The notes under the pieces: model-generated
Databases searched by the model: none
What the model saw: only the letters and a program-made list of their open reading frames with translations
What the model was told of the DNA's origin: nothing
Translations under genes and position numbers: made by a program
Shown: positions 11,474 through 24,138 of the stretch, piece by piece
Layout: each line of letters opens with the position of its first letter
Position numbering within the stretch: the first letter of the stretch is position 1
From: Bufo bufo
Lineage: Eukaryota > Chordata > Amphibia > Anura > Bufonidae
Assembly: GCF_905171765.1 (NCBI RefSeq)
Contig: NC_053397.1
Location: 115,709,295 to 115,773,294, forward strand
DNA: 64,000 nt
Reading direction: 5' to 3'

Positions 11474-12111
11474 TGTTAAAGATGTGTGAATTTTATTCTA
11501 TATTTTGTATATTTAGGACTGTAATGAGTTAAACTTTTCTTATTCAAGTGCCTCCCCCCCCCCACCCCTCTCTTTGTTTCAAGGCTGGAGAGGAAGGGGG
11601 GCAAAGTGCTGCGGGCAGTGTCTGATTTCTCATCTTACTACAGGTGTCCCATAGAGTGTGGTGGAGATGCGTAAGCCAATCATATGGCTTGATGATATAT
11701 ATTATTCACTGCCTATAGAGAAGCACCTCTTTGAAGTGTCACATATGACGTATGCAGTATTATTGTTAGAATAGAAGCCATTCCAAAATGGCGATGGTAA
11801 CGAGATGTTTACATTAGTTCACATTCCAAAGTGGTATTCACTGCGCAAATGCAGGTGAATAATCTCCTCTCTCTTATCTCTTCTTCCTTTTTGACCAATG
11901 AAACAATGTTTAAGCCTCAGTGAGGACTGCCCTCTTCTGAAGATGTATAATACGGCTTACCTGATTTAAATAAAGTTAGAGATTGCTTTGACCAACTTCT
12001 GTGTCAGTGTTCAGTCTCTCAGCCAAGCGTGGATATTAACCCCTGGGGGGGTACATTGATCCGGAACACCAGAGTGTATCTAAAATGCCCTAATTTAGGG
12101 CTGCTTTAACA
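11474..12111 (+). repeat. Retroviral 5' LTR (638 bp)
   Basis: Begins TGTTAAAGATG and ends CTGCTTTAACA. A TATA-like 'tataatacgg' (about 11946) and a polyadenylation signal AATAAA at about 11970 are visible, so U3-R-U5 is plausible. Compared with the 3' LTR I count seven substitutions and a C-run length change, about 1.1% divergence. Confidence 0.92.
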
Positions 12112-12113
12112 AA

Positions 12114-12131
12114 TGGCGCCCAACGTGGGGC
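12114..12131 (+). other. Primer binding site, tRNA-Lys(1,2) type
   Basis: TGGCGCCCAACGTGGGGC lies 2 bp after the 5' LTR and equals the reverse complement of the tRNA-Lys(1,2) 3' end including CCA. This site is known from spuma-, beta- and some lentiviruses; here it is joined to gamma/epsilon-like pol relics. Confidence 0.9.
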
Positions 12132-14480
12132 CCCAAGGGCGAATGTAGCATCAAACAGCTGACAAGACGGGCCCCTGAGCTTGACGAACGGCAGAGGGGA
12201 GAGGATTGCAACCTCAAAGAAAGGTGAGAAAACTTTTTATCTCATCTGCCTTTCTGCTATTTACTTCGTCATGCTTAGATAGCTCAGTCCGCTGTGGGGT
12301 GGTACCCATGTAAGTATAGTAGTCGGCTGTAATGCTGAAAGCCTGGGGTCCATAGAACCATAGTCTGAAATTATAGATCACTCTGGTGTGTATATGTGTG
12401 TGTCTGTGATATGCGAGGAGTGAGTTGAGCACAGACGGTAAAACCACAGACAAAGGGAGGGGACAGTAACCTCCTGGTTTGGAAGGGGGCGCTGTAGCGC
12501 TGAGGTGTGGGACAAAGGAACTCCGGCTGACCTGACCAGGGAGACTGTAGTTCCACATGACCGTTCTGATCTAAATGGAAGACTGCGGAGACTACCTGAC
12601 CTGACCCTAGGAAGATGCTAGAACCTCTCATGACCTTTTTGATCTATTGGAAGACTGTGGAGACTACCTGACCTGACCCCCAGGAAGATGCGACGGAGCC
12701 CGGCCTGACCCCTGGTTTTGGGGAAGACGTGCGGGGAGTCCCGGCTAACTAGTCAGACGTGATAGTCAGATTTGAGCAAACCAGTGGGGATGGTGAATCC
12801 TTTGTCTGCGGAGGAAAGGGTTAAAGGTGCTGATCACTCCTCTGTTTTGTGTGTGTGTCAGTTTGTAATACTGTTGTTAAGATGGGTCAGTCCCAGTATT
12901 ATAAAGAGGGAGATTATAGGATGTGATATGGAGAATTGAAAGTTAAAATGTGACAAGAATTTTAGAGAAAGTGTGGCCCCGGACAGAAGGTCGCCCGGCT
13001 GGCAACGAGGATGAAAATCTGTAAGAAACTGAAGTTAGAGCTTACAGACTGAGGGCATCAGAACTCCGGTGATGTTGAAGGGGGAGTTTTAACGAGTGAG
13101 AAAACAGAGCAGTGTCAGGGAAAGCAATGGCAGCTGGAGGGATAAAACGATGGTCAGGAACTGTGAAATAGAGATTCACTCCCCCCCCCCCCCTTCACAC
13201 AGAAACATTCCTGAGATAAGAGGAGCAGGAAAATGGGGGGGAGGGAAAAATGGGGGCAGAGAATCGTATTGAGTAAGTGATGTTATATGTGTAATATTAT
13301 TATTATTATAGAAGACAAAGAACTGTTTAATAATCTTCTTTCTTCTTTCCCAAGCAGTGCACTGTGGGAATCCGGCTTTTAACAAAATGACTGTATCATT
13401 ATAACCTGTATATTGTCTTACAGCGACAGACCATCAGCAATTCTGGGTGTGGTGTGGATAGCTGTGGAAAGCTGTGTTTGTCTATGCTGCAAGTTTTGGG
13501 ATGAAACAATGTGGGTTGGAAGACATGAATGATTCAGTGGAATGTGAATGGGTGTGGCTTTGGGTTGTGATTGAGGCGAATATGTGTGAAGACTGATTAT
13601 GAGCTGTTAATGAAAATGTATATGAATGCGTATGGAGTACGGTATTTGTTTTTTAAATAATATGCCCATTGAGGATTTTATTTAATTTTTTCTTGGAAGT
13701 TTTGGGGTTTTTATTGGTGCCAACAGCATTGATCAAGCTGTATATTTTTTCTTTTATATCAAAGTCAATGAAAAATTTCTTATGGGCCCTTTGTGTGTTC
13801 ATGTCTGTATTGTCAGATCTGTTTGTTTCAATGTTTGAAGTTACGTGTTACATGTTAAGTGTTGTGCTAAACATCAGAGCTCTGTTCTGATAGATAGCTG
13901 GCACCTTACTGACAGACAAAAGGGGGACCACAGCGTCTGACTGAAAGGGGTGGGCTTAGATGACTCCGAGCGGAGGGAGGAGGATAGGGGTGGACGTTAC
14001 AGACAACGACAGCCCTTGTGCCCATCCCCTAGTTACAAGACACTCCCATGGAAGATGAGAAGTCCTGTTTTGTTTTCCAGTCTATTAATTCCGCGATAGG
14101 GAAAGTTGGATACTTCTGTAAGCCAAAATGCAAAGTAACATCAAGCGGCATTGGGTGGTTCAGTGGTGCCCACCAGAGGTAGTGTTCCTTTGGCATTGCT
14201 TCAGTCCTGATGTCAAACGCCTCATTGAAGTGAGGAAAAAGTAAGTCTGCCACCCTGTGATGGGCCTGCAGAGTCTGTGGGACCCAGATCCCAGAAGAGA
14301 GAGTGTTGTGCTGTGTGTGGTACTCCTCGTCCACACCACACGAGAGGATTGTATTCTATGTTGACCATGCCCGGATCACTGTCCGTCCCCACAGACACCC
14401 ATGTTTTTTTTTTTTTTGTTATAAGGAGAACACAAAGACAGGTAAGGGGAGGGGGGGAGTTAGATCAAGATTAGGAAACA
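12132..14480 (+). other. Retroviral leader and former gag region, no coding frame seen
   Basis: About 2.3 kb without a recognisable gag frame. An 'aaaggtgaga' splice-donor-like site is at about 12220. A roughly 90-bp direct repeat (gactgcggagactacctgac) occurs twice between about 12541 and 12690. Short frames at 13669-13890 and 14029-14334 have no recognisable domain. Homopolymers include C13 near 13180 and T15 near 14405. Confidence 0.5.
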
Positions 14481-16434
14481 GGAAATCCAGTATCGGCTCT
14501 ACTTTTAAACATTTTAAGCAGATTCAGTCTGGCCCAATGATATCCCTCACACTGGGTGATAAAGAAGTAGTCCCTTTTTGATTGATACTGGAGCAGCCAA
14601 GACAGTTGTGCACAGCAAACATGGCCTCCCCTGATTTACTCTCCAAGGACACCAGTCTTTGGGTAGAAGTGGATGGGAAAGTAGTACGCTCCCTTTTTCA
14701 ACAGAAACCATCCACATTAGATTTGCCCCTAACCAAGATGCGCTTGCCTGTTTGCTGGTCAGTAATAACGCCCCTTGTTGCCTCCTAGGTGCAGATTTGC
14801 TTGCAATAGTACATGCTGGTATCTCACATCAGGAGGACGGCACTGTGAAGCTTACAGGTGCCCTCAACGACCAGGAACTTTGTTTGTTGGCCATCAGTGA
14901 TACAATTCCCTGGTCCATGTTTGTATCAGTACTCCCAGAAGCTGAGAAAAGTAAAACCACTCACCATTGGATGGTACATGACCTACATGCCGTTAATGAA
15001 GCCACAGTTTCTAACACCCACAGCGTGCCCAACACACACCTTGTTGGCTCAGGTTCCCATTACCCCTGCTAACTCCACTGTGATTGATTTGTCCTTTAGT
15101 CCCTACCGCTTCACAGATGAGGTGGTAGATGCTTTTTATGCCTAGAACTGGCAATTTTGTGTTCCCCCACAATGTACTATCAGATTATTACATTTAGATT
15201 GTATTGTTATGAAGTGAGTGGCCATGACTCAGCTGTCCTCACCCAACTGCATGGCCAGCAGTAACGCCCCATAGCATATTATTCAGCCAGACTTGATCCC
15301 ATGGCCAGAGGTGCCCCTTTCTGCATCAGAGCTGTAGTAGTTGTACTAGCTATGCTTGATGAAAGCTCTGAGATAGTTCTGAACCACAAAGTGATGGTGA
15401 TATTACACCTATCCTCATGAACGTACAATCCAAATGATTGTTTTGTTGCCCGTTATTTGAGAATGCAGTGTTCCATTTTGTTGCCTGACAATGTTGCTCT
15501 CCAAAGGTGTAATACTTTGGACCTAGCCACCCTGTTGCCTCTGGACCAAGGGGGGAGGGAAGAGTTAGGGCACCGCACTTTAAACTTTTCTTCCAGATTC
15601 AAAGGAAGAGGCTCCTGACTGTTTGCAGATGATGTCACAAGAGGTAGTGGGATTTGGTAAATCAGCCATTAGGTAATCCAGATCATGTGCTCTTTGTGGA
15701 TGGATCGAGGTATGGCCAGGATGGCAGGTACTACACAGGTTGGGCAGTGGTGATTAAACGTGAACTACCACACATGTCGGCTCAAGAAGTGGAGCTAAAA
15801 GACTCTGAAGATGGCTTGCAGATATGCAGATGGAAAAAACAGCCAACATTTACGCTGATTCCAGGTGTGCTTTTGGATAGCCCATGACTATGGGCCCACA
15901 TGGAAAGCCAGAGACTCCTTGATCGCTTCAGGTAAACCCATCGAAAATGGGGAAGCAGTGAGGTCTCTGATGGAAGCCCTCTTGTCACTAACATGAGAGG
16001 TGATGATAGCAACGAAAGGCCACTGTAAACAGATGCAGAGGAGGCAGAGGGTAAAGCCACGGCAGATCAGGCGGCAAAAATGGCTGCCATATTACTTAAG
16101 CAGACCCCTGTCTTAAGTGGCCACAGTTCAGGTCCCTGAAATAACTCCTCCTGTCTCCCGAAAGTTCTTAAGACTTTACAGAACCAGATGGGGAAGGAGG
16201 AAAGGGACTGGTGGATGGAAAAGGGGGGACTACAAATAAGAAGGGAAACTTTGCCTTCCCAGGTCCCTCTAATCCACGATGGCACAGGCAACCCATGGAG
16301 TGACGCACCAGACAAAAACTGCTATGTGTGATTTAGTACGTAGCATATGGTACGCCCCAGGGTTCAGCACTGTAACAGTCAGACATACTCAAGGATAAAT
16401 GGTTCGTGTCCAGAACAACGTGGACAAGGTGGTT
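14480..16434 (+). pseudogene. pol: Retroviral protease, RT and RNase H relics
   Basis: A protease relic with the LIDTGA active-site motif lies at about 14578-14600, just past a frame break. RT pieces follow at 14790-15145 (HHWMVHDLHAVNEA, then the VIDLS stretch). After a gap comes RNase H at about 15670-16080, with LFVDGSRYGQDGR and a relic of the HDYGPTWKARD block. The end, about 16290-16434, is the start of the integrase zinc-binding region. Many stops and frame shifts occur; the RT YxDD region cannot be found. Family placement near gamma/epsilon retroviruses rests on these motifs only. Confidence 0.8.
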
Positions 16435-16449
16435 AAGGTACCCAAGAAA

Positions 16450-17982
16450 TAGTTTAACTATTGCATCCTGACTGCGGCATGACCTAGGGGTGCCGCGCTC
16501 CTCCTCTGGCTGCCCTCTCCTTTCTCTCCCCACCTCGCTCCACCTCGCTCCTGGATGTGACCGCTGATGCTAACGCCGATCCTAGACCGGCCCTGTCTAA
16601 TCGAGCCCGGATGTGATCGATGGAACTACGTTCTGCCTGCCGCCTGCCGCTCCGTTACCAGCTCTGAGTGGTCTCCTGCTACCCGATGGGACCTGCCGTC
16701 TCCCGCTCCGTCCCTCTGCCTGCTGGGTCCCGCTTTGACGCTCTAGCTCTCTGCTATCTGCTCTGAGCGCCCCCCAGCTACTTGATGTGGTCCGTTACCT
16801 GCCGCTTCGTCCTGTCGCTTGTTGCCTGCTATACGGTACCTGCCTTGCCCCACTGCCTGCGGCCCGCTGTAATGTGTTTGCTCTGCCCTCCGTTTGCCCT
16901 CTGGATGTGACCCACCTCATGGTGAGCATCGCCTCGGATCGGTGGCGCCTTTGTGGCTCGCTGCATGTGGTTTGCTGCCTGTGAGGTGTTGCGGGTGCAG
17001 GAGTTGCTGAGCCTGCGTTATTGCTGAGCTGCGGTCTCCGTGGGTGGAGTGGAGAGCTTGGGTCCGGTGACCGGTGGGTGAATTTGGGGTGTTTTTTTGC
17101 CCTTGACTAAGAAGCTAACACTCTTTTGGGAGGCGGTTGTGATCTGGTGTGGTTGGCGGGGGGCGCTGTGAGACTGGGGGATATTTCAACCCACGATATT
17201 TTCGTGGTCCTTACTGCATCCCCGTGGGACTGTCAGCTGTATGTCTTGCTGTGGTCACTGGAGCTGGGCCCTGGGAACATAAGGAACGGTTCCCCCCCTT
17301 CCCCTCTTCTTTACAGATGAAGCACTGATAGAGGCTAGGACCCTTTTTGCTTTTTCCATTTTGATGGGCCGTCTAGATGGACTGTCCTGTTGAAAATTAA
17401 TCGTGTCAGTGGGGGCCTTGTTTGGGCGCCCTTGGTATTGTAGCGGGGTGGCTGAAAGCTATTCAGAAAGCAAGAGTGGTGTTGTTACTGGGTATTTTGA
17501 TGTTGTGTTCAGTGGACTGGACTAACACACTAATCCTAATTGCAATAAGTTATTTAATTATGTTAACAAGTTTTCTAGTTATTTAGTGGCCCTGCCACAC
17601 TGTCACGAACATGATTCTTATAGAATGATTTCCAACTATATTTTGTCTGTTAGCGTCCTGGAACCGCTCTCTGCTCTAGGGGAAGATTTCTATATAATTA
17701 CCTGCAACTGTTTATAGCCCCTTTTTTTGGGGGGGGATGTAATTTTTTCTTTTTTTTTTCTTTTATTTAGTGTGCAATTATTTTGTGTATTAGGGGTGCG
17801 TATCCATTTTGTACCCGCTTTCCCTCGGGGTTATGCTTACTTGTAAGTTATCTTCTCCTGATTAGGTGTACCTGATACTAGTAACAACCGGCTTTTTGTG
17901 GGGACACGTTGGGTTTATAACTTTTTGTATTGTAGTGTGTCTTTAATTGTAGCTCACCTATTTGGCTGAAAAAAAAAAAAAA
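16450..17982 (+). other. LINE 5' untranslated region
   Basis: About 1.5 kb, with a GC-rich first 850 bp carrying repeated 'gcctgccgctccg' phrases, followed by an AT-rich part. It ends in a 14-base A-run directly before the ORF1 ATG. An internal promoter would be expected here for this class; no specific element can be assigned. Confidence 0.6.
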
Positions 17983-18949
17983 ATGCCGCCAAAGTTTCGT
18001 AAATCAGGAGGAGTGACTTCCCCAAAAGGAGGATCAGGGGGGAGCCCACAGGCCCGATTAGATAAATTTTTGAAGTCACCACCACCTAAAACTAGAGGAG
18101 GGGTACATAGGTCTGCCGCCCAGACCGAGTCTGGATTAGAAAATATGGATCAGTTAGAACGGGGTTTATCAAAGGCCAGCTCTTCCCATAGTGAAGGTTT
18201 TGATAGTATTAATAAAAAAACTCCAGGATATACTGGGAGTAGTAAATGCTACTAATACCTCGGTGGCAGAGTTGACTTCTTCCCTTGCAGTAGTTCAAGG
18301 TGATGTCACCATAATAAGAGATGAAATGGCCAAGTTGAGACTAAAAGTGAAGGAATTGGAATCTGCAGTCAACTCTGTCACCGCGGAGAATGGTCAATTA
18401 AAGAATAGACTAGAAGAGGTAGATGAAGACCGCTCTTGGTTAAGAAGAAAAGTGGTAGAGCTGGAGGACAGATCTCGTAGATATAATCTGCGGCTAGTAG
18501 GGTTCCCAGAAGGGGTAGAACAGGATAACGCGTCGAATTTCATTCAGAAATGGCTGGTAGAGAGTCTGGGACCAGACTATGATGTGTCTACCTTCTGTGT
18601 GGAAAGAGCCCATAGAATCCCCTTTAAAAAACCGCCTCCAGGGGCCCCTCCTAGGGCTATCCTGGCAAAATTTGTTTGCTCAAAGGATCGGGACTGGGTC
18701 CTTAGACGCAAAAGAGAAGTAGCAGACACACATTTTAATGGTAATCTGATATCAATCTTTCCTGATTTTTCGCGAGAAACCCAAAAAAAAAGAAGATCCT
18801 TCTTCGAAGTGAAAAAAAGATTGATCGCAGCTAAGATTAACTATTCAATGTTATATCCCGCTAAATTGAGAGTGGTATATAATGATTCGGTGCGGTTTTT
18901 TTCCACACAGACGGAAGTGGCGCAATGGTTGGATTTAAAGGGTCTATGA
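17983..18949 (+). pseudogene. LINE ORF1 protein (coiled coil, RRM, C-terminal domain), one frameshift
   Basis: ORF1p of the L1 clade is a trimeric RNA-binding chaperone. The ATG at 17983 follows the A-run. A basic, Pro/Ser-rich N-terminus is followed by a coiled coil (about 18280-18470; heptads in VKELESAV...LKNRLEEV), then an RRM-like region with RRYNLRLVGFPEG, and a C-terminal domain with IFPDFSRETQKKRRSF and MLYPAKLRV. The frame changes at the A7 run near 18218 (17983-18255 in one frame, about 18191-18949 in the next), consistent with a single-base length change there. Confidence 0.85.
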
Positions 18950-19188
18950 ACGGTGCGGAAGGTGGGTGAGGGGGGAGGTTAATGAGGGGAGGTGGCGGGG
19001 GGGAGGTTTGGTGGAAGGAAAGAGGTTGATGGGTATTGTGAAATGCCCTGTCAACCAGATAGGGGGGATTTTTGAGGGTGGGTTCAAGGGAGGGATTGGC
19101 TGCCGTCGTTGGCTGTGTGGATATGCGTGCTTCTCCGTTAAGGAAGGGGGTTTTGGAAATTATTTTTATTTTTTTTCTTTCATAGGAT

Positions 19189-22100
19189 ATGCCGTGTAAC
19201 ATTCTATTTTGGAATGTGAGAGGGCTGGGAGACAGGGTGAAGAGGACGGTGGTGTTTGACCTTGTAGTCCGTCACCTGCCGGCGATTGTGGTACTACTGG
19301 AGACCCATGCTATAGCAGATAGGATTTACACACTGAAAAGGAAATGGGCTTCTCTTGAGTACCACACTTGCTACTCTTCTTATGCAAGAGGGATTAGCGT
19401 ATATATTCATCATGGGATGGAGTATCAACCCCTAGATAATTTGATTGATAAAGAGGGTAGATTTGTATTTCTCCACGGGTATTGGAAAGGGACGGAGGTC
19501 ATACTGGCTTTTATTTATATCCCCCCACCATTTAATGCAACGGTGTTCGCACTGTTAGTTCAGTATATATCCACAAAAAATCAATGTGCGCTTTTAGTGG
19601 CAGGTGACTTTAATGCAGTACCTGACCCTGAGTTGGACCGGTTCTCGTCGTGCTCCGGGCGCGGCCGCGCGGGATCCCCCTTGACTGCTGTATGCCAGGA
19701 GCTGGCGCTGGTCGATATCTGGCGCCACCTGTATGGCAATAAATTTTTTTTTTTATGTTTTAGCCAGTCATTCGGGTCAATGTCCCGTATAGATCTGGCG
19801 TTCGCAAGTCGTGATCTGTGCGGTCGAGTCCTGAGAATGAGATATGAACCCCACGGAATCTCCGATCACTCCCCAGTTCTTGTTGTGTTTAAGGAGGCTC
19901 TAAATATAGGTAGAACTTTTAAACTGAATCCGCATTGGTTTGATGTGATAGGGGAGCAATCCCGAATAGACCAAGATATTCGGGAATTTTGGGACCTTAA
20001 TGTAGGATCTGCACATATTCACTATGTGTGGGACGCTTTGAAGGCTTATATAAGGGGCTTATACTTTAGTAAAATTAATAGGTTCAGAACGGAAGTACGG
20101 CGTAGGGAACAACAATTGACAGACTTAATAAGGAGTTTACGCGCCGAATTAATTGACTCCTATACGGAGCAATCTATTAAACATTTAAAAGAGGCCAATT
20201 TACAGCTTAAGACGCTCCTATATAAAAAAGCACAGCATAAGCTCCTATTTCAGGGCCAGAATCGTTTCTGCGAATCTGGTAAAACGGGTAGGTTTCTGGC
20301 TCGTTTGGTGGCCAATCAGAGGGAGTCTACCAGTATAAGAGAAATTAGGAACTTACAGGGTGCTGGAGTGAATTCTGCAGAGGAGATAAGGGAGGAATTT
20401 GCGAGATATTACTCTACCCTCTATAAATCTGAGTCCATGATTAGTCGCACCGTTATGGATCAATATCTTCAAAAATTAGAGCTCCCCCAGTTATGTTCTC
20501 AAGATAGAGAGCGCTTGGACTCCCCTATTCTGTTAGAGGAACTCCAGGCGACTCTTTCCTCTCTAAAATATAAATCAGCCCCTGGATCAGATGGATTGCC
20601 GTTTGAACTATATAGGTACCATGCTAGCGCACTCTTGCCGATCCTGCTTTTAGTCCTGAATGAATCTCGCGGATGCTGTGCTTTACCTCCATCATTTGGG
20701 GAAGCAGTGATTATTTTGGTCTTGAAAAAGGACAAGGATCCGTGTGATATGGGGTCATATAGACCCATATCACTCCTGAATACGGATTATAAGATTTTCG
20801 CCAAAATTCTGTCTAATCGTCTAAAAAGGGTCATAGCGGGTTTGATACACCCCAATCAGACGGGCTTTATTCCGGGACGGCAAATACAGATGAGTCTATA
20901 TAGGGTTTATTTGAATCTGTCTGTGGGGGGTAGTATAGACCACTCCATTCTGTCTTTAGACGCCGCAAAGGCGTTTGACAGGATGGAGTGGTCTTTTTTG
21001 TGGGCTACAATGTCCCATTTTGGCATTGGGAACCCCTTTTTGGAAATGACTCAAATGCTATATGCACATCCTGTTGCATGTATTAGTGTCAATGGTATTA
21101 GATCTTCCCCTGTTACGATGCAAAGAGGGATGCGACAGGGTTGCCCCCTCTCTCCTCTCCTCTTCGCTCTCTTTATTGAACCATTGGCTTCTCGGATTCG
21201 CTTAGATAGTCGTATAGCCGGTTTTGGAGTAGCGGGAGCGGGCGATAAAATAAGTCTATATGCCGATGACGTGATTCTGTTCCTGGACCAGGGGTGGAAA
21301 ATTCTCCCGTATGTCATAGAGGTAATAGAAGATTATGGTAAACTATCAGGCTATAGAATTAATTGGTCAAAATCATCGCTCCTCCCGCTAAACCGGAAAG
21401 CTGTAGACGAGGGGAGGCGAGTTCGTGTTTTGGTCCCCAATGACACTCTAGATTATTTGGGGGTTAAGATTGGGCTCCCTATAAATAGGTTTTATGATCT
21501 TAATCTGGCCCCGGTTCTAAATAAAGTTAGGGATAAAATCTGCGCTTGGCGGAAGCTGAGACTGGCACAGACGGATCGAATAGCTCTGATTAAAATGATT
21601 ATCCTCCCGATAGTTTTATTTCCGTTGTGTGCCTCCCCATTTGGATAGATGATATTTTCTTTCATAGGTTAGAGGCTATGATCAATGATCTAATTTGGGG
21701 AAGGAAGAGGGTTCGCATAAAGCAGAGATATCTATGGTTGTCGGAGGCAGATGGTGGGCTGTCATTACCCTTTTTTCAAGGTTATTATTTGTGTGCACAG
21801 ATTCAGCGTTGTTGCTGTTCTAAGGAGAGTTTACTTTCACTATATTTGACAAAGCTTTTTGATAAACCAGTTGATAATATTTTTGTATGTTTGGAGAATG
21901 GGTTTATGGGAATGAGGAGGTCCTGGTTGATCCCGTGCTCACTGCAGAGGGTTTGGAACAGACTGAAGAAGATTCTTAAATCTTCCGGTCCGTTTGGTTT
22001 CACCCCTCTGTGGGAGAACAGGGAGCTGGAGGAGTTCTTCAAAATTACAGATTTTCGTTATTGGGTACGTAATGGCATCAACAGGGTGTCTGACCTTTTT

Positions 22101-22872
22101 TATATGGGTCAGTTTAAATCACTTTTGGAATTTGGTTTTACTGATAGTTCACCATTAGATTTATTTATGTATTCACGTCTGAAACATATTTGAAGCCTCT
22201 ATTCCTAGAGGCCTCTTTTTTCCACGAGAGAATATATTTTTTGATTTTTGTGACGCTCAGAAGTATGAAAAAGTGAAGCTATCCAGACTTTATGCAAAAC
22301 TCCGAATTGCACTGGCAACTGTAACACCTTTCAAAAGCACAGTTAAGTGGGAGCAAGAGCTGAATTGCCCCCCACTACAGTGGTCTACTATTTATAGGAA
22401 TGTGAGAAAGGCGTCAGTTTCCAGTGCGCACAGGTTAATCCAATTTAAAATCCTTCACAGACTTTATTATACCCCTAAAATCCAAGGAAAATTTCCCCAA
22501 AATAAAGATCGGGTTTGCTGCTGCTCCAAATGTGGATATATTAATGCGGACTATGTCCACTTGCTTTGGAGCTGCAGCAAAATAAGAAGTTATTGGGATG
22601 AGGTTTTCGTTGCCCTACAAAGGGAGAGCTCAATGAATTATAACCCGGGGGTTTTGATAGTGCTCTTTGGAGAATGTGGGTTAGAAGGGGAAGTCCCGGT
22701 CCAGGTCAGACGGATTTGGATGCGGGGATTGATGGTCGCCAAAGCTATATTGATAAAGTATTGGGGCTCTGTCTCCCCGCCCTCAACAAGAGAGTGGGGT
22801 TCATACCTCCAAAGGATTAGAGTTTATGAGGACATTGAAAGGAATCGGAGAATTGCACGCAGATCTACATAG
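19189..22872 (+). pseudogene. LINE ORF2 (APE endonuclease, RT, C-terminal zinc knuckle), two frame breaks
   Basis: The first frame (19189-21648) has the APE endonuclease: FWNVRGLG at residues 7-14, GDFNAV from 139, and SDHSPV at 225-230. The RT follows with APGSDGLPFELY, RPISLLNTDYKI, FIPGRQI, LDAAKAFDRMEW, GMRQGCPLSPLLF and YADD at residue 691 (21259-21270). A frame break near 21630 leads to 21627-22193, and a second between 22194 and 22270 leads to 22273-22872, which holds a CCxC...H...C knuckle (about 22513-22575). The 820-codon first frame is intact through the RT core. Confidence 0.9.
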
Positions 22873-23116
22873 ACATAATTAATATTACCTTACACATTGA
22901 TGAATGGAGTGGACGGCAGCCAATGGGGGGGAGGGGGTGGATATAGTTATTATTATATATTGTCGTGAGGGTGTTCTTAGGATGTTGTATAGAATTTTTC
23001 TTTCTGTAAGGATGTTTATGATTGCCATGCTAGGCATACCGTCGTGATTATTACTGTTTTATGTATTAATATCATGATTTGGAAAATAAAAATATATATT
23101 TATTTAAAAAAAAAAA
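22873..23116 (+). other. LINE 3' untranslated region and poly(A) tail
   Basis: A short 3' region with a G-rich tract (about 22926-22938), then AT-rich sequence with 'aataaaaatatatattt' and a terminal A-run of about 12. The G-rich tract is a common feature of L1 3' ends. Confidence 0.75.
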
Positions 23117-23129
23117 GGTACCCAAGAAA

Positions 23130-23949
23130 CACGTCTTGCTTTTGTATCTGTTTCAACGTTTGCAGACTACCTTAAATACACAAGGTGGGCATGTATGAGT
23201 ATGTATTGATATGTGACTTGTTTTCAGGATGGCCAAAACCGTACCCAAAGAAGTAAAAAAGATTATGGCCAAAGTTGTGTGCAGGTATGGGGTACCTTAG
23301 ATCATTGAAAGTGACACAGGTGTTCACTTCACAGGTGAAGTGATGCAGGAGATGATGGAGGTTTTGGGTGTAGGACAGGCCTTACATGCTTCGTACCATC
23401 CACAAAGCAGCGTAGAGTAGGGAAAAGGAACTGAACGGGACACTAAGTTAAAGATTCAAAAGCCCTAGAGTGCCTGCTGGTAGCCCTCTTTTAGTAAGGT
23501 ATACGCCTAACCATGAGACAGGCCTTTGTCCCTATAAGGTCCTTTTTGGGTCAGGCCCTAGGATAGGATTTTATTTCCCACAGCAGCTTCAGATGCAACA
23601 TGGTTGTCTGGCAGATTATGTGATCAGTTTTGTACAAGCATTTGACTAAAGTACATTTTAGAGTTTTTGCTTCACTTCCAGGTTTTGATAAAGTACCAGG
23701 AACCCACCCACTTGTGTCTGGAGATTGGGTGGTAGAAAAAGACACGTTAGGAAAGTCCTAAAACCCTGGTTTGATGGTCCATTCCGAGTGTTGTTGACCA
23801 CAAGCACAGTGAAGCACAAAGAAAAGCATAATTGGATTGATTTCAAGGAAGTGTTGAGACTGGTTTTCCCTTGTGTGACTGTTGATCATGACTCAAAAGA
23901 ATATGAAAAATTGTATGAAAACATCGATCCAGAAAATCAGAAGCACTGA
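23130..23949 (+). pseudogene. pol: Retroviral integrase relic, continuing after the LINE
   Basis: This continues the integrase broken by the LINE at 16435-16449. The catalytic core relic includes ESDTGVHFTGE (about 23308-23340) and a degraded YHPQS segment near 23394. The C-terminal domain relic lies at about 23680-23949, with GDWVV, a KPWFDGPFRVLLTT block (about 23758-23800) and an acidic end. Numerous stops and shifts are present. No env frame follows. Confidence 0.75.
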
Positions 23950-24127
23950 TGACCTCCAGTCCCCCCCATATAATGTCAACGCCAGTTAGGGAAAGATCAT
24001 CTGACTTCCCCATGCTCAAATCCAGTGTCACGGGAGGTTGTTCGCTAGGAATGACTTGTCGTGGAAGTTGGTGAAAAGGAGGCGGAGCATTGGGACAGAT
24101 GGTTAGGTTTAGGGAGAGAATGAAATT

Positions 24128-24138
24128 CAAGGGGGGAC
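24128..24138 (+). other. Polypurine tract
   Basis: The purine-rich 'caaggggggac' abuts the 3' LTR start, the expected plus-strand primer for reverse transcription. Confidence 0.8.

Larger units (their letters stand above)
16450..23116 (+). mobile_element. L1-clade LINE, about full length (6.7 kb)
   Basis: The insertion is bounded by the direct repeat ggtacccaagaaa at 16437-16449 and 23117-23129, extended to 15 bp if 'aa' from the tail is counted. It has a 1.5-kb 5' region, ORF1, ORF2 and a short 3' region ending in AATAAA-like sequence and an A-run. Endonuclease, RT and ORF1 architecture place it in the L1/Tx1 group. It shares orientation with the host retrovirus. Three coding disruptions are visible, so it is probably inactive. 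Confidence 0.92.

Noticed and set aside
13669..13890. Hydrophobic 73-residue frame in the retroviral leader, possible membrane protein
   Set aside because: T-rich DNA gives Phe/Leu-rich translations by default; no start context, no homology recognised, in a decayed region.
14029..14334. 101-codon minus-strand frame in the retrovirus
   Set aside because: Antisense to retroviral gag/protease DNA, and no domain recognised.
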